In this document: positions 62,025-64,000 of the stretch, piece by piece | Numbering within the stretch: the first letter of the stretch is position 1 | Layout of the letters: every line of letters starts with the position of its first letter | Assembly (NCBI GenBank): GCA_041389565.1 | Contig: JAWKRP010000019.1 | Location: forward strand, 62,001-126,000 | DNA length: 64,000 bases | Reading direction: 5' to 3' | Source: JACKEQ01 sp041389565 | GTDB taxonomy: Bacteria; Myxococcota_A; UBA796; GCA-2862545 | Program-made: the position numbers and the translations under genes | Notes under the pieces: model-generated | The model's database searches: none | Told to the model about the DNA's origin: nothing | Seen by the model: the letters and a program-made list of their open reading frames with translations, nothing else

Positions 62025-64000
62025 CTACTCCGGCGCGACCAACCAGCCCGGCACGCCGGGAGCATCGAAGCCATCGCCGTCGCGGTCGACCCAGATCGGG
62101 TTCGTGATGGCGTACGGCAGCACGGGGAACGTTCGCGGGATGGGCGTAGCGGGCGAGATCAGGCTGCTCACCGCGGAGATGCCGCCGAGCGCTTCGGTCA
62201 CGACCGTCTGGAGCTCGATGTACGGCATCTCGACCGGTGTGAACACGGGCTGCATGTCGTCGTCGGCCGCGACCGCGACCACGTACCAGCTGTCCTGCGC
62301 GGGCGTGACGGTGTGCGTGGCCTGGAAGCGCTCGACCACCGGGGCGTCTTCGACCGACCACTCCCGGATCAGCGTGCCGTTCTCGTACAGCTCGACACGG
62401 TCGACGCCCATCCACGTGGGCGCCTGCACGTCGATCTCGAGCTGCACCTCTCCCGTGGTGACGATCTCCGACCCGATGGGCTCCCCGTTCGCCCACAAGC
62501 GCACGAACGGCCCGTAGCTCGCGATCACCCGGTGCTCCTTCACGGCGTCGGCGATCGCCTGATCGTCGAGGAACGCGGGGTCGTCGGTCTCCGCCATCAC
62601 GAAGTTGCGTGGGCACCCCGACTCCACGCCCGTCCACCCGTGCGTGTCGCTGTTCCCGAGCACCGTGAACCGGTAGCCGAGGTTCAGCAGGGTGAACCAG
62701 TCGTCGATGTGCCCCTCGATGCCGGCACCCAGCCGGTAAACGCCGTTCTGCAGGTCTTCCTGCTCCTGCATCGTGCGCGTCATCATGTCGTACACGTCGA
62801 CCCCCGTGCCGAGCGCGAAGCCCTCGAGCTCCGGCGCGGTGGGCGTGCGGATCAGCTCGAAGCGCTTGCCGTTCAGCATCTCGAGGGCATCGAAGTTCCA
62901 GGAGATCTTGCTGGACGTGAGCAGCGGGTTCGTCAGCGACAGCGTCGGCTGCTCCACCAGCGGGTTCCCCGGGTTCCCGGCGCGCCCGGGCGTGCCCGCG
63001 TACGGATTGAACCCGTACTGGTCGAAGTACCCGAGGATGCCATCGCGCGGGTGCCCCACGAAGGTGACGGGATCGAACCCCGCCGCCTGCCCGCGGGCCT
63101 CGAGCGACTGGAGGATCTCGTCGGGCTCCGCACCCGTCCAGTCCATCGCACCCCCCGCTTCGGCGAGGTGGTCGATCTCGAGCGGGAACGACAGGAAGTG
63201 CCCGATCTCGATGGTGGTCGTCTCGAGGCCCACGGCGGTCTGCACCCACTCCGAGAGCCCCAGGGCTTCGACCGTGGGCGCGTAGTCGACGATGAAGTCG
63301 TGGTCGGTGGACGCGAAGAACTCGACGCCCTCGCACACCATCGTGCGCACGCGGTCGACCTCGCTCACACCGGAGTCGTGGGACGCGATGCCGTGCACGT
63401 GCAGGTCGGCGCTCACCCACCCGTCCGTCACGACCGACCGCTCCACCTGGAGCTCGACCGCCGCACCTTGCGTGGCACCGATCCGGAACGGCTCGCTCAC
63501 GTCGATCTCGTACTCGATCCCGCGGCTCGCGATCGCGCGGTACTCGCCGGGGGGCAGCTCCACCACGCCGTCGCCGTACATCGCGAACACGACCGCCTGG
63601 GGCGACCCGCCGATGAACCCGTCGCCGAGCGACGGATCGCGCTCCGCCGGGCCGTCTTCGCGCACGAGCGTGAGCTTCGCGGGCACCGGCCGGCCGGTCT
63701 CGTCGCGGATGGTGAACGTGAGCGCGCCCGTCTGGCCGGCCTCGAGGGCCACGGCGGTCGCTTCGCCCTCCGCGATCTCGACGGTGACGCGCTCCCCGAT
63801 CGGGCGCCCATCCTGGTGCACCACGAGCTCCCAGGTGCCGGGCGGCAGCCGACCGGCGAACGAGCCGTCGGGCGAGTCGTCGAGCGGGTGGATGTCGGTG
63901 GCGATCTGGTCGATCGGGTACTCGCCGCCGGGCTCGTACACGAACACGTTCGCGCCGCTCACGGGGTCGCCGGTGTTCGCCTCGAGCACGGTGCCGCGCA
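62025..64000 (-). CDS. CehA/McbA-type PHP-domain metallohydrolase, 5' end cut by window
   Basis: The frame is open to the window edge, so at least 658 residues are coded and the N-terminus is missing. The visible N-terminal part is a carboxypeptidase-regulatory-like beta domain (GTVLEANTGDPVSGANV), followed by a second beta domain (LPPGEYRAIASRG). The PHP domain carries metal-binding residues ADLHVHGIASHD, STDHDF and GNSDTHGW. CehA-type proteins hydrolyse phosphoesters or carbamates; the substrate here is unknown. A beta domain and DRDGDGFD lie near the C-terminus. It is probably secreted, since such domain sets are extracellular. The kinase gene starts 59 bases downstream on the same strand. 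Confidence 0.8.
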   Translation of the reverse strand, partial: RGTVLEANTGDPVSGANVFVYEPGGEYPIDQIATDIHPLDDSPDGSFAGRLPPGTWELVVHQDGRPIGERVTVEIAEGEATAVALEAGQTGALTFTIRDETGRPVPAKLTLVREDGPAERDPSLGDGFIGGSPQAVVFAMYGDGVVELPPGEYRAIASRGIEYEIDVSEPFRIGATQGAAVELQVERSVVTDGWVSADLHVHGIASHDSGVSEVDRVRTMVCEGVEFFASTDHDFIVDYAPTVEALGLSEWVQTAVGLETTTIEIGHFLSFPLEIDHLAEAGGAMDWTGAEPDEILQSLEARGQAAGFDPVTFVGHPRDGILGYFDQYGFNPYAGTPGRAGNPGNPLVEQPTLSLTNPLLTSSKISWNFDALEMLNGKRFELIRTPTAPELEGFALGTGVDVYDMMTRTMQEQEDLQNGVYRLGAGIEGHIDDWFTLLNLGYRFTVLGNSDTHGWTGVESGCPRNFVMAETDDPAFLDDQAIADAVKEHRVIASYGPFVRLWANGEPIGSEIVTTGEVQLEIDVQAPTWMGVDRVELYENGTLIREWSVEDAPVVERFQATHTVTPAQDSWYVVAVAADDDMQPVFTPVEMPYIELQTVVTEALGGISAVSSLISPATPIPRTFPVLPYAITNPIWVDRDGDGFDAPGVPGWLVAPE

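Overview
The window is high-GC DNA packed with genes, many with 4-base stop/start overlaps and frequent GTG or TTG starts. It reads like a chromosomal segment of a Myxococcota (delta-proteobacterial) genome. The reasons are several eukaryote-like Ser/Thr kinases, a PP2C phosphatase and an FHA protein; two proteins with MYXO-CTERM-like sorting tails; a MopE-type metal-binding motif; MqnD-like and XdhC genes; and many lipoproteins and secreted repeat proteins of unknown role. I see no transposase, integrase, phage gene or CRISPR array.

Layout. 1-3322: end of an unknown gene, then a membrane Ser/Thr kinase overlapping a PEGA/barrel surface protein. 3394-8606: lytic transglycosylase, five-heme cytochrome, and a PP2C phosphatase fused to a cyclic-nucleotide-binding domain. 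8707-14566: Asp-repeat MYXO-CTERM protein, MqnD-like protein, nitronate monooxygenase, a lipoprotein with a VHL-beta-like domain, a large cysteine-rich lipoprotein and another lipoprotein. 14595-19176: M20 peptidase and a kinase/beta-propeller receptor. 19180-23434 (minus): two tandem Tat-exported flavoproteins with an inserted Rieske cluster, plus a TrmN6-like methyltransferase. 23484-26454: small lipoprotein, a possible BrxA-like protein, an adenine-N6 DNA methyltransferase with no visible canonical start, and a TerB-like protein. 26558-33332 (minus): GAF protein, an aspartoacylase-like fusion of 1005 residues, and topoisomerase III.

33476-36693 (plus): phosphopantetheinyl transferase, a tail-anchored ECF-sigma-like protein, a TPR protein with a broken zincin motif, and an MBL-fold hydrolase. 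36803-41296 (minus): guaA, a helix-hairpin-helix secreted protein and an Asp-box propeller protein. 41332-44162: xdhC-like gene, then an HTH-receiver protein, a lone HisKA domain and an FHA protein. 44394-51398 (minus): the housekeeping block tRNA-Gln, prs, rplY, pth, hppA, rpsF, rplI and dnaB, with a clear terminator after rplI. 51451-53737 (minus): MoxR ATPase, small protein and CoxE-like VWA protein. 54112-64000: NYN-LOTUS RNA-binding protein, a SerA-type dehydrogenase, a beta-helix/MopE protein, a barrel protein and another kinase, and a CehA-type PHP metallohydrolase cut by the window end.

Themes. Three Ser/Thr kinases, a PP2C phosphatase and an FHA reader could form one phospho-signalling network. 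Two of the kinases, near opposite ends of the window, share domain order and each overlaps a gene for a secreted or outer-membrane protein, so they look like duplicated sensor/envelope cassettes. The housekeeping block anchors the segment as core chromosome. Novelty lies mainly in multi-domain fusions and degenerate domains: sigma-like with a membrane anchor, zincin without its zinc ligands, HisKA without its ATPase, and aspartoacylase with a repeated module of unknown function. All functional calls are from reading translated sequence and motifs; no database search was run.
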